Of a stretch of DNA of 64,000 nt, positions 23,325-34,539 are shown piece after piece. Under the pieces are notes generated by a model. It ran no database searches. It was not told the origin of the DNA and was given only the letters and a program-made list of their open reading frames with translations. A program made the position numbers and the translations under genes. The first letter of the stretch is position 1; each line of letters opens with the position of its first letter. Origin of the DNA: Trichosanthes cucumerina (Eukaryota > Streptophyta > Magnoliopsida > Cucurbitales > Cucurbitaceae); NCBI GenBank assembly GCA_036507285.1, contig CM071840.1, positions 55,733,847 through 55,797,846 of the forward strand, read 5' to 3'.

Positions 23325-24610
23325 ATGAGAGATCATCAGCCTCGTAGCAGGATTGTCTTAAGTGAAATTTCCAGGGAAGTTATAGATAAATCAACAAGAG
23401 TTGTTGATGAAGCTGGTCGTTCTCAAGAGTTGAGAATGCCTCAACGTAGTGGGAGGGATGTTAGACAACCCGACCGTTACATGGGTTTGACTGAAACCCA
23501 GGTCGTCATACCTGATGATGGCATTGAGGATCTATTGACCTATAAACAGGCAATGAATGATATAGATAGGGACCAGTGGATTAAAGCCATGGACCTTGAA
23601 ATGGAGTCAATGTACTTCAATTCAGTCTGGGAACTTGTAGATCAACCAGATGGTGAAAGACCTATCGGTTGTAAGTGGATCTACAAGTGGAAACGAGATC
23701 AAGCCGGTAAGGTGCAAACCTTTAAGGCTCGACTTGTGGCAAAGGGTTATACCCAAAGGGAAGGGGTAGACTATGAAGAAACCTTCTCCCCTGTTGCCAT
23801 GCTTAAGTTCATAGAATACTCTTGTCCATTGCCACATTTTAAGATTATGAAATTTGGCAAATGGATGTCAAGACAGCCTTTCTGAATGGCAATCTTGAAG
23901 AGAGTATCTATATGGATCAACCAGAGGGTTCGTAGTTCAGGGTCAAGAGCAAAAAATTTGCAAGCTTAAACGATCCATTTATGGATTGAAACAAGCGTCT
24001 AGATCCTGGAATATAAGATTTGATACTGCGATCAAATCTTATGGCTTTGAACACAATATTGACTAGCCTTGTGTTTACAAGAAGATAGTCAATACCACTG
24101 TAGCTTTCTTAGTTCTATACTTAGACAATATCTTGCTCATTGGGAATGATGCAGGGTTCCTAACTGGCGTTAAGCAATGGCTAGCAACCCAATTCGAAAT
24201 GAAAGATTTGGGAGAGGCTCAGTTTGTTCTTGGAATCCAAATCATTCGGAAACGCAAGAACAAAACGCTAGCACTTTCTCAAACATCTTATATTGACAAG
24301 ATGTTGGTTAGATATAAGATGCAGAATTCCAAGAAGGGTTTATTTCCTTTCAGGCATGGAATTCATTTGACTAAGGAGCAATGTCCTAAGACACCTCAAG
24401 AAGTTGAGGATATGAGACACATTCCCTATGCATCAGCTGTCGGTAGTCTGATGTATGCCATGTTGTGTACTCGACCCGACATATGCTATGCACTGGGAAT
24501 AGTCAGCAGGTATCAGTCTAATCCAGGATATTTTCACTGGACTGCCGTTAAGAACATCATCAAGTATCTTAGGAGAACGAGAGACTATATGCTTATGCAG
24601 CGGAAAGAAT
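23325..24610 (+). pseudogene. C1 reverse transcriptase
   Basis: The first part (23325-23885) holds ESMYFNSVWELVDQPDG, GCKWIYKWKRD and LVAKGYTQREGVDYEETFSPVA. A frameshift near 23800-23890 follows, and the middle (MDQPEG, YGLKQASRSWN) is in another frame with stops. The catalytic YVDD box is changed to YLDN (near 24120), losing one of the paired metal-binding Asp residues. The distal part (24133-24633: FLTGVKQWLATQFEMKDLGEAQFVLGIQI; YASAVGSLMYAMLCTRPDICYALG) is open. RT cannot be active. Confidence 0.85.
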
Positions 24611-25093
24611 TTGATCCTTGCAGGATACACTGACTCTGATTTTCATACTGATGTAGATTCGAGGAAATCCACATCAGGATCAGTGTTCACTCTTAACGGA
24701 GGAGCTATAGTATGGAGGAGTATAAAGCAAGGTTGTATTGCTGACTCCACCATGGAGGTTGAGTACGTCGCAGCTTGTGAAACAGCGAATGAGGCAGTAT
24801 GGCTTAGGAAGTTCTTGACTGATTTGGAAGTTGTTCCAAATATGAATTTGCCTATCACTCTTTATTGTGATAATAGTGGTGCAGTGGCAAATTCTAAAGA
24901 ACCTAGAAGCCATAAGCGTGGAGAGCACATAGAATGCAAATATCATCTCATCAGGGAGATTGTGCAACGAGGAGACGTGATCGTCACGCAGATCGCTTCG
25001 GAGCACAACATTACCGATCCGTTTACAAAGCCCCTCACGGCTAAAGTGTTTGAGGGACACCTAGAGAGTCTAGGACTACGGGTTGTACAGTAG
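24611..25093 (+). pseudogene. C1 RNase H and pol C-terminus (open)
   Basis: This frame of 160 residues is uninterrupted to the natural pol stop. Acidic catalytic residues are visible in YTDSDF, STMEVEYVA and YCDNSGAVA. The end is the usual Copia tail (HLIREIVQRGDVIVTQIAS; ITDPFTKPLTAKVFEGHLESLGL). It overlaps the RT frame by a few codons in a different frame, so a small indel near 24610 separates them. The stop is followed by about 60 bp of 3' UTR and the polypurine tract. Confidence 0.85.
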
Positions 25094-25142
25094 GGCAGTT
25101 TTTCTTTGCTCAGCATATTTTACCCCACAAACGTTTTAGTCC

Positions 25143-25153
25143 AAGTGGGAGTT
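25143..25153 (+). other. Polypurine tract of C1
   Basis: AAGTGGGAGTT immediately before the 3' LTR TG. Confidence 0.85.
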
Positions 25154-25739
25154 TGTTGGACTTTATGTCTTAAAACTCGTGGTTTTGTAAACTGAATGTA
25201 TATTCTATTTCGCATATAAAGTTGTTATTGAAATTTATTCAATAAAGGTGTTATTGAATAAAGTAAATTATGTATTGTGTAACCCTAATTCAATAAATAA
25301 CCCTTGGCTATAGGATGAATATTTGAACTTTATGTGTGACATAAAAGTGGATCAAGTTCAAGTTATAGCCAGAACAGTCTATAGTATAAGGATAGGGTTG
25401 GATACCTTATCCTGGAGACACTATGGACGCGGGCCACTTTGTAGAGTACAAACGATGTGATCCTAAATCATTCATGTGGAGACATGTGAGTGAGGGCGTC
25501 CTATGCAATGAGTTTGCAAAAGACTGGACCACGAAATAGTCACTTAGACTCTAACGGTCGTCCACGAAGTGTTCGTGCTGAAAACCATCCACCGGGTGAA
25601 TAGAATTTGATCTTCAAAGTTGAGTTTTCTATCCCTCTATTTTTCCAGGTTTGAGCATGCATTTTATTTTACAAAATTGATCAACTTAGAGTGTTCTAGA
25701 TCCAAAATTGCTTCCGCTTTCTTAATCTAGACTCTTTCA
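25154..25739 (+). repeat. 3' LTR of C1
   Basis: It starts TGTTGGACTTTATG, ends CTCTTTCA and aligns end to end with the 5' LTR. The far-side AAACT target copy follows directly. Confidence 0.9.
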
Positions 25740-26872
25740 AAACTATATATTATATCATTCATATCTCATATAAATGACATAAATACCCTTTAAGTGAAAT
25801 TGAACACTTCAAGTCACACAAAAACATTAACCCTTTTTTTAACCCAGATTGAGCCAACCGAGGGACCTAATGGACCTACAGTGACGAGCTCCAATGATAC
25901 GAGATTAATCTATCAAACTCTTTGACCCGGTTAATCAACATTCATTAGCGACGGTAACACTTCACTATAGCCCGTAGTTGCACTCTCGTCAGTGCAGAAT
26001 ATTACGTGTCCACTGATATAACCAATAACAATGACTCGACCCTTCACAGGTTTTTCATTGACATGGCTGGGTCAAATTACCGTTTTACCCCTGTGTCTCC
26101 TTATTGTTCCTTAAGTCTCCACTGCTCCTCTAATGAACAACATATTGTGATGGTCCAATCATATACAACACCCTTCTCAGGCCAGTGAGAAGGTGGGCGC
26201 CCGTTGTCCAAACCCTGGAGACAACACTTAAGGCAACAACTCCTCTAGTTTCCCTAAAGGCGGGAACGAGTGAATTCCGTCTCGCGTAGTTAAGTTTCCA
26301 GCTCCCTACTTTGTCTTGTCCCAAAGAAGATAGGCATATTGGGCGAGTAACTGTGACCACCCTCACCCGTACTAGTCAAAGGATAGACCGCCGCAGACAG
26401 GAGTCTGCAACACACTCAGGATTCAGGTCGAGTCACTAATGGTCATTTACGAATTTATTAATCCTTACTGTCAACAGTGTTATATCAGTAGGTCTAATAA
26501 CTCACAGTCTGGTCTTGTACAATCTCATTGCACAAGATGCCCCTACTCGCATGTCAACCACACAAACAAGTAAGATCTCCTCGTTTGTATCTTAATACAA
26601 AGCGGGTCGCATCCACAGTGTATCCAAGATTAGGTCTCCAACCCTATCCATATACTGTAGACCGTTCGGGTCATTAACTCGAACGTGATCCTCCTTGTGT
26701 GTCCACTACAAATCGTTCAAGTTCTAGTTGTCTCATAAATTCAATGACCCTGGAGCTTAGTTTATTGGAAAAGTTTGTAAAATTTGCGAGACACAAAGTA
26801 ATGAAATGCATAACACTTTATTAATTTCAAACAGTAATTTACAAACACGAGATCAGGATAAAAATCCCAACA
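25740..26872 (-). repeat. Copia E 3' LTR, inner part
   Basis: Its right end reads ATCCCAACA, so on the minus strand the LTR opens TGTTGGGATTTTTATCC. It matches the LTRs of C2, D and F and continues across C1 into 11918-12614. Confidence 0.85.
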
Positions 26873-27082
26873 AACTCCCACTTGGACTAAGCTAGTGGAG
26901 AACATACATTTCTGAAATGTACATAAATTACAACAAACTAATACAATAAACTAGGGTATTGAATACCTGTTTACATATCTCCCACTTGCCCTAGTCAGGA
27001 AGCACTCGAAGACCTAGACTCTCTAGGTGACCCTCAAACACCTTAGCCGTGAGGGCTTTGTAAATGGATCAGCTACGTTGTG
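26873..27082 (-). other. Copia E 3' UTR with polypurine tract
   Basis: On the minus strand GTCCAAGTGGGAGTT precedes the LTR start. The remainder is short non-coding sequence and the degenerate end of pol. Confidence 0.7.
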
Positions 27083-28459
27083 CTACGACGCTATCTGCGT
27101 GACTGTCACGTCTCCGCAGTGCCCAATCTCCCGTATCAAGTGATACTTCCGCTCAATGTGTTTGCCTCTCTTATGGCTCTGAGGCTCTCTTGAGTTGGCT
27201 CCTGCACCACTGTTATCACAAAACAGTGTGATCGACAAGTTCATATTTGGAGCAACTTCCAAATCTGTCATGAACTTCCTAAGCCAAAAAGCTTCCTTTG
27301 CTGCTTCACATGTCGCAACGTACTCCGGTTCCATAATGGAATCAGTGATGCACCCATACTTGATGCTTCGCCATACTATAACTCCTCCATTCATAATGAA
27401 GGCTCACCCCGAAGTGAATTTCCTAGAATCCTTATCGGTCTGAAAGTCAGAATTAGTGTATCCCGTAAGGATCAAATCCCCACTGCAATACATTAAGCTA
27501 TAGTTCCTCGTTCTCCTAAAATACTTGAGGATTGCCTTTACGGCTGTCCAGTGATCTAATCCTTGATTGGATTGATACCTACTGACAATCCGTACTGCAT
27601 AACAGATGTCGGGCCTAGTACACAACATGACATACATCAGACTCCCTATAGCCGAAGCATATGGGATTCGTCTCATATCCTCAACCTCTTGAGGAGTCTT
27701 AGGACACTGATCCTTAGACAAGTGAACCCCGTGCCTGAAAGGCAGCAAGCCCTTCTTGGAGTTATGCATCTTATATCTAGACAACATCCTGTCAATATAA
27801 GGCGCTTGAGACAAGGCTAGCATTCTGTTCTTTCGGTTCCGGACTATCTGGATACCTAAAACATACTGAGCTTCTCCCAAATCTTTCATTTGGAATTGCG
27901 AAGATAGCCATTTCTTCACGTCAGTAAGAAATTCTACCTCATTCCCAATGAGAAGAATATCATCCACATACATCACCAAAAATACAACAGTTTTGTCAAC
28001 GATTTTCTTGTAGACACAAGGCTCGTCGATATTTTGATCAAAGCCATAAGATTTGATCGCCTCATCAAACCTTATATTCCAAGACCTCGAAACTTGTTTC
28101 AGTCCATAAATAGACCTATGAAGTTGGCAAACCTTTTGCTCTTGGCCTTGGGGAATGAACCTTTTGGGTTGATCCATGTAGATGGTTTCATCAAGTTTGC
28201 CATTCAGAAAGGTTGTCTTGACGTCCATCTGCCATACCTCATAGTCATAGTACGCAAGAATGGCCAGAAGGATCCTGATCGACTTCACCATGACAACAAG
28301 TGAAAAGGTTTCCTCATAGTCAACCCCTTCAACCTAGGTAAAACCCTTTGCCACTAATTGGGCTTTGAAGGTCTACACCTTCCCATCTACGCCACGTTTT
28401 CGCTTGTAGATCCATTTGAATCTAATAGGTTTTACCCCATCCGGTTGATCCACAAGCTC
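27083..28459 (-). pseudogene. Copia E reverse transcriptase and RNase H
   Basis: After a nonsense codon (Trp to stop at about 28459) and further stops, a 295-residue frame (28291-27404) covers most of RT. It has MDVKTTFLNGKLDETIYMDQ, YGLKQVSRSWN, an intact catalytic box in VFLVMYVDDILLIGN, then YVLGIQI and YASAIGSLMYVMLCTRPDICYA. RNase H follows with its first acidic block in YTNSDF (Asp replaced by Asn) and, after a shift at about 27400, MEPEYVATCE and FCDNSGA (27394-27083). Best preserved RT of the window, yet still interrupted. Confidence 0.85.
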
Positions 28460-29214
28460 CTAGACAGAAGTGAAGTACATCGACTCCATTTCCTGGTCCA
28501 GAGCTTTGATCCATTTGTCCTTGTCAACATCAACCATTTCCTGATCATAGGTCAATGGATTCTCGTCTTCATCATCAGGAGTGACGATTGAGGTTTCAGC
28601 TAAACCCATGTAACGATCAGGATGTCTCACAGTTTTCCCACTACGTCGAAGCATTCCCAACTCTTGAGAATGTATTTGACTTAGCGTGCTAGGATCAACA
28701 ACACTTGTTGACGTACTAGCCCCATCAGCAACTCTTGCTGATGTACTGTCCATTTCGTTTAACATAATTTTACTCCTTGGTAAATGATCCCTAACGTGGT
28801 CCTCCTCAAGAAAAGTGGCGTTTGTCGACACAAGCACCCTATTTTCCTTAGGATCGTAAAATAGACCACCCCTAGTCTCTTTTGGGTAACTTACGAATAG
28901 GCACAATTTCGAATGGGGTTCCAACTTTTTCGGGTTTGACATCAATACGTGGGTCGGGAATCCCCAAATTCTGAAGTGATATAAACTACCTTTACACCCA
29001 CTCCAGAGTTCGAAAGGTGTTTCACAAACACTCTTCGATGGAATGTTGTTCAAAATATAGACCGCAGTCTCCACTACATGATCCCAAAAAGGTTCAGGGA
29101 GACGAGCATGGCTCATCATCGACCAAACCATGTCCAACAAGGTTCTGTTTCTCCTCTCCAATACACTATTCTGCTGTGGCATATCAGGTGCTGAGAGTTG
29201 GGACGTAATTCCAT
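28460..29214 (-). pseudogene. Copia E integrase C-half and start of RT
   Basis: A 240-residue open frame holds QQNSVLERRNRTLLDMVWSMMSHARL (catalytic Glu region), the integrase C-terminal part (FVSYPKETRGGLFYDPKENRVLVSTNATF), the linker (PRSKIMLNEMD; RRSGKTVRHPDRYMG) and the first RT block (DQEMESMYFTSV). It starts right at the target duplication of the solo LTR to its right, beyond which the integrase N-half continues. Confidence 0.8.
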
Positions 29215-29219
29215 GTTCT

Positions 29220-31152
29220 TGTTGGGATTTGTGCCCTAAAACTCGTAGTTTGTAATTACGTTCTAATTATGGTAATAAAGTGTTATTATTTCAATAAAGT
29301 GTTATTGTTCGTTATCTACGAGTTTGCCTTTATCTAAACCCTAAATCCAAGAAACTAAACATCCATGGTTGTTAAATGAATCTTTAACTGAATGTAATGT
29401 ACATAAAAAGGATCTCGGTTCGAGATACAACCTAAAGGGTCTATAGTTAGGGGATAAGGTTTGGGTACCTTACCCTAGTTAAACTATGGATGTGGCCCAG
29501 TTTGTATTTGATACAAACACTATGATCCTAACGTATTCGTGTAGATGACATGTGAGTGGGGATATCCTATGTAATGAGATTACATAAGACCGGACCATGA
29601 AATAGTAATCTCTAGCTATAACTCCATTGACTAGATAGGTTTCTCTTTCACTAGGATGACCTAGGCAACTTGATCTCAATCCTGAGCAGGTTACGAACTC
29701 CTGTTCGCGAGGGATTTTCCTTTGACTAGTATGGGTGAGAGTGGCCATCGCCGACTCAATATGCCTATCTTCTTGGGGACAAGACCGAGTGAGCGGCTGG
29801 GAACTTAACTTAGTAAGATGGAATTCACTCCTTCCCGCCTACTAGGGTAAGTAGAGGAATGTTCCCTTAAGTGGTATCTCCGGGACTTGAACAAAGAGTC
29901 CGACCCTCTCATTGGCCCGAGAGGGACTCTGTTTGTTGGTAGGACCACAAACAAATTATTTATTAAAGGAGCATTGGTACTTAAGGCACAAGATGTAACC
30001 CAGGGGTATAACGATAATTTGACCCAGCTGGTGTTACGAACATTTGTGAAGGATTGACAGGCTGTTATTGGTCAATATCCATGGACACAGGAATATATCT
30101 GCAGTGAGACGAGTGCAGCTGTGGGACTTTAGTGGAGTGTTCCCGCAGTTAACAAATGTTGATTGGGAGGTTAATGAGATTAACCGAGCAATCTCGTATC
30201 GTTGGAGTTTCTGATCTGTAGGTCCATTAGGTCCACCTTCTAGCTGGTAAAGGGTTCTTAGATCATCTGAATTTGAAATGTTCAAATTCATTTGGGAATA
30301 TATTTAATATATTTAGATACCATATAATATATAGTTTTGGAACTATATATTATAAATTTAATGTGAATATGATTCATATTAAATTATATGAGAGAATTGA
30401 ATATTTGAAAGAGTTCAAATATTATATTAAATGTGAATGTGATTCACATTTGCAAACTATAGGATAAAATTTAATGTGCACTGGATGTACATTAAAACTA
30501 TAGGTTAATGATTAAATGTGATTTAATCATATACATATAATCTATTTGATATATAAGATATTCAAATTAATTAATTAAGAATTAATTAATTATTTAATAG
30601 GTTATATATGTTTTAATTAATTATTTAATTATTTAAAGAGGGAGCGTGTAGATGACACGTTCCCACTCACCGATTTCTTCTCCACTCCCCTATCGTTAAG
30701 TGTGTAGGGAGTTGGAGAAAGCAGTGATCGATCTTTTGATAATTCAAGCAATTGGAGAATTGCTGAAAAACTCTCTCAATCTCCAAAATTCTCTTCTTCT
30801 TCCAATTGTTGGATCCTTCCAACCAAGGAAGATCTAAGTATTAAGAGACATAGAGGGTTTTTCAAGTGGTAGTGTTCCTGCTTGAAAAACAGAGAATTGT
30901 TGTGTTGCTGATTTATTGGAATTTGCTTGGAGCAAGGAGTTGTTGCGAGTCTACAAAGGTAATTCCTTCTTCTCTTTAGTTTAATTGTTAAACTTAGTTT
31001 GATTGTATGCAATTAATCCATGTCTAATAGGATTAGAATTTCATGCTTGTTCTGTATTTATCAATGTATTTTTTTTGTTTTAAGCAAAACAATCAAGCAC
31101 ATAAACGATCCCAAACACGTTTCCGCTGCACAAGGAGATTAGATCTCCATCA
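29220..31152 (+). mobile_element. Solo LTR inserted in Copia E integrase
   Basis: It begins TGTTGGGATTTGTGCCC and ends CTCCATCA, flanked by GTTCT at 29215-29219 and 31153-31157. There is no primer site, polypurine tract or coding sequence, so this is a single LTR of 1.93 kb left by recombination between two LTRs. It is related to but distinct from the C-group LTRs (shared phrases CCTATCTTCTTGG and CTAGTATGGGTGAG). The plus orientation follows from the LTR start sequence. Confidence 0.85.
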
Positions 31153-31157
31153 GTTCT

Positions 31158-31842
31158 ATCATATAGTCCTGGAATTTAGTGTCCATATACTCTCCACCTC
31201 GATCCGATCAAAGTGTTTTAAGTGATCTACCTAACAGCTTCTCAACCTCAGTCTTGTACTCCTTGAACTTTTCAAGAGTTTCAGACTTCTTATGCATTAG
31301 GTAAATATACCCATACCTCGAGTAATCATCTATGAAAGACACGAAGTATTCATAACCACCTCGTGTTTTAACATTCATCAGACCACATAGGTCAGAATGT
31401 ACCAACTCAAGGGGCTCTTTGGCTCTATATCATTTTCCACTAAAAGGACGTTTGGTCATTTTACCTTCGAGGCATGACTCACACACCGGTAAAGAGTTTT
31501 CTTCCAACTCGTTTAGAAGTCCACTATTCACTAGTTTCTCAATCCTATTGAGATTAATGTGACCTAACCGTAGATGCCAAAGATGAGCATTTTCTTTAGG
31601 AGAAACTTTTGTTCTTTTAGTTCGCGATTCTGCCGTTTTAAACAATTCAGTATTGAAAACACTTTTGACCGAATTAGGTTTCATAACATACATATTATTC
31701 TCAAGTGAAGCAGAACAAATAAGATTACCATTTCTGGAAATAAACATTTTATTATCATTAAATGAAACGGAGATACATTGTTCTAACAGGCAGGAAATAG
31801 AAACTAGGTTTCTAGTAAACCCTGAAACTATATACATATTGT
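31158..31842 (-). pseudogene. Copia E pre-integrase and integrase N-half
   Basis: Two frames (31837-31430 and 31405-31208) give MYIVSGFTRNLVSISCLLEQ, LWHLRLGHINLNRIEKLV, CESCLEGKM, then VHSDLCGLMN (first catalytic Asp), FVSFIDDYSRYGYIYLMHKKS. A stop replaces the codon before SDRGGE. It abuts the B LTR on its right (target TATTG) and the solo LTR on its left (target GTTCT), and both neighbours continue the same gene. Confidence 0.8.
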
Positions 31843-32338
31843 CACACCCCCTTCCGAAGCACCTGCTAACTTAGCCCGGAAGACGGCATGAAGCCAATAG
31901 ACATTGTTACCTCTTAACAATACCTGTTGACTCTGCTTTACCTGATAAACATACTATGCTCACATATGGAACACTTTAAACATAAAACAGCGGAAACTGG
32001 ACAACTATTAAACAAACATAAGGAGAAACACTTCTTAAATCTCTCTTGAAAACTAAAACAGGCAAAAGCATTAGAAACCAAACAGGACAAACCATTGTTT
32101 ATACAATCTCTAATGCACATATAACTATAACTACTTAGTCCCCTCAAAACTAACTACAATACATAAGGACTTGCTATACAACCCAGCCACGTGCAAAATA
32201 TCAACTCATGGAGCTTTCAGCAGACTATGGCAGGATATTAGGTACCAGGAGCTTGATCTCTACCTGAAAAGTTTGAAAACATTGAAAGAATGAGTTATGA
32301 AGCTCAGTGAGTGACTGTGATTAAAATCTATAACTTAT

Positions 32339-33054
32339 TGAAGGGAAACGAAGTCCCCGCAGCGGAAGCGATTGCGAATCGTGCGCTTTTGGTTTAGTTA
32401 CAACGGAAAATTCAAGAACGTAAAACATAGATTAAGCACATATAATAAAATGGACAACAAGTCTTTACCTTTGAAGAACCTTTCTTCAAGTGCTCCTCTC
32501 TTCACGATCAAGATCAATGCAACACGAACTCGTACGAACATCGACACCACTACCGGATCTTCTCCGTTGTTCTCTAGGTGAGGGAGGAAGGTGGGTTCCC
32601 TTTAGGAGTGGTGAGGTATTTTGTGTGAGAGATGTGTGTTTTCGAACTCTTCCAACAACACAACAAGGAAGCTAGGAATAGCTTAGAATGATTTTCAAAA
32701 TAACTTAACCTAGTTGCATCTCATGCAACCATATATATAGGGAAATAAGATGGAAATGACCATCCTACCCCTCCTTTTATCTCTCTTTAGTATATAGTTT
32801 ATATATGAATCTAATTCACATTAAAACTATATATTATATCAATTATATCATATATAATTGATATAATTCCTCATGTATAAAATTGAACACTTCAATTTAT
32901 CTCCTAACTTTATACCCTCAATATTACCATGTTTAACCAACGGAGGGATCTAATGGACCTACAGGTCATGAGCTCCAATGATGTGAGATTAACTGATCAA
33001 ACTCTTCGATCCAGTTGATCAATATTCATTAACTTCAAGTCACTCCACTATAGA
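32339..33054 (-). repeat. C4 3' LTR, truncated
   Basis: Matches 42231-42950 almost base for base, then stops at CTCCACTATAGA. The following sequence belongs to J's leader. Confidence 0.9.
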
Positions 33055-33163
33055 GTGATATATAAAATTAACATAAGGAATAAAAAATCAAAATAAAATT
33101 AAGAAAATAACAGAAACAACGGGAACATATATCCGATCTAGAACCTAAAGTTCTGATACCAAA
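33055..33163 (-). repeat. Second copy of J leader and primer site
   Basis: From about 33069 this repeats 36257-36351, including GGGAACATATATCCGATCT and a primer site with one change (TGGTATCAGAAC on the minus strand, 33150-33161). It lies outside J's 3' LTR, where host sequence would be expected. It therefore points to a former tandem J array cut by a deletion. The first 15 bases or so are unassigned filler. Confidence 0.8.
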
Positions 33164-33958
33164 TGATAAGTAACTCTTGAGAATTTAAAATCTAACAACC
33201 TTGTTCTTAAACAAGACCTTTAGATCTAAAATCCAAAAACCTCAAATCTAGATGATTTCATCCCAAGGAAGAAGATAGAAACGGATTTACCTTGATGATC
33301 AAGATCAAGAATAGAGAAAACTTGTTTCTAAACTCAAGATTCGAATCACTCCACAAGTAGTTTGATCAACGCTACTTGAATGATCCTAGCATGCAAATCT
33401 AAACACAAGATATGCAAAGAAACAAGCTCATGGCTTAAGAAGCAAAATATGCAATTTTTCATTCAAAACATGATTCCCAATCCTTTTTACAATGCATCTT
33501 AGATGGCTTTATATAGCCTTCCAATTGTAACCTAAAACTAAGCTAACATGACATGTTTGAGAATGTTACTTCCCTAACTTTAATGTCATAACCATCCACT
33601 ACTAAAATGTAACCTAAAACATTGAAATATAAACTTTAAAACTGAAATTACAAGTAAATGAGGTATAAATCCGAGAATCTTCTAACAACAATTCTAGTCT
33701 TTGTAACCTCCCAAGGTGTAAATGAAGCTCCACTTGAAGTAACTTGAAGTGTAGTCCCATTAATTGATGCTTGACTTGCCTTAAATGAAGCTTGAGATGC
33801 ACTTAATTTCATTTAATTGCAACTAAAGTTCTTTCAATGCAACTTGACTTCAATATTAATGCAACTTGAGTTCATCATAAATGAAGCCTTGATGCATTTA
33901 ATGCAACTCCATTTTTAGCTCTTCTTTAGTCTTGACTAGCGTTGTAGGATTCATATCA
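33164..33958 (-). repeat. J 3' LTR
   Basis: Contains a degenerate run of AATGCAACTTGA-type motifs near 33835-33910. Ends in TTCATATCA next to the polypurine tract. Confidence 0.9.
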
Positions 33959-34539
33959 TCCTCCCCTTCTTCAAGAGGATTCGTCCTCGAATCAAAAAGG
34001 TCTCCTACATCAAAGGGACGGAAGTCAACAGCATTAAAAATATAATTGACGTCATCTTCTCCTTGTAGAGCAATCTTGTAGTCATGGGACGTCATAGGTA
34101 AACTGTCTCTTGAATTCCACATTTGTTTCTTGTGAAATGAACAACGATCCTTCCAAAAGTGTCTCCAAACCCAATCACCCGGTTTGAAAACCTTATGCTT
34201 GCTGCGACGGATGAATTTTGAAGCAATTTTGAAGTTTTTCCTCTCATTAAATTCTTTTGCATTGACTTTTGAAGGAAACTTTGAATCAAGATGCTCTATG
34301 AGTATCTTGGTTTCCTGTAAGAACTTCAAAGAAACAGTAGAAAAACATGGTTTGAGATCGCCCATTAGAAAACAAGTTCCTTTATACAAAAGATCAAAAA
34401 TATTTTGTTTTGAAAACAAAATAGATTTAACCTCACAACCATTTTTACACAAGTTCACATTATTGGCTTTTCTCTTATTTCTCTCTATAGGCCATAGACT
34501 CATCTCATGCTTTTCTCTCTCACTCATTTTCTCATAAGA
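33898..34539 (-). pseudogene. J second frame: fused pol remnant
   Basis: The frame continues the gag frame after a single TAA stop (34540-34542); four codons later the first Met opens 209 residues. The first part (EREKHEMSLWP; KSILFSKQNIFDLLYKGTCF; LKFLQE) resembles the Gypsy polyprotein just upstream of RT. The second part (FKPGDWVWRHFWKDR; FNAVDFRPFDVGDLFDSRTNPLEEG) resembles the extreme C-terminus of plant Gypsy integrase. RT, RNase H and the integrase core that normally separate these are missing, so an internal deletion has fused pol's ends. The last 20 codons run into the 3' LTR. Family links are from memory of plant Gypsy polyproteins. Confidence 0.65.
33959..33972 (-). other. J polypurine tract
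   Basis: On the minus strand AAGAAGGGGAGGA directly precedes the LTR start TGATATGAATCC. Confidence 0.85.

Larger units (their letters stand above)
12615..25739 (+). mobile_element. Copia C1, full length with nested C2
   Basis: It has two LTRs of 585-586 bp, is flanked by AAACT at 12610-12614 and 25740-25744, and has a primer binding site, leader, gag, protease, integrase, RT, RNase H and polypurine tract. Counting by eye, the LTRs differ at about 36 positions plus one indel, roughly 6%. Its own length is about 7.2 kb once C2 is removed. Stops, frameshifts and a damaged RT motif make it defective. It split the 3' LTR of E, so it is younger than E. Confidence 0.9.

Noticed and set aside
24680..25060. 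126-codon minus-strand frame
   Set aside because: Shadow of the C1 RNase H frame.
34184..34537. 117-codon plus-strand frame
   Set aside because: Antisense to the J pol remnant; no motif.
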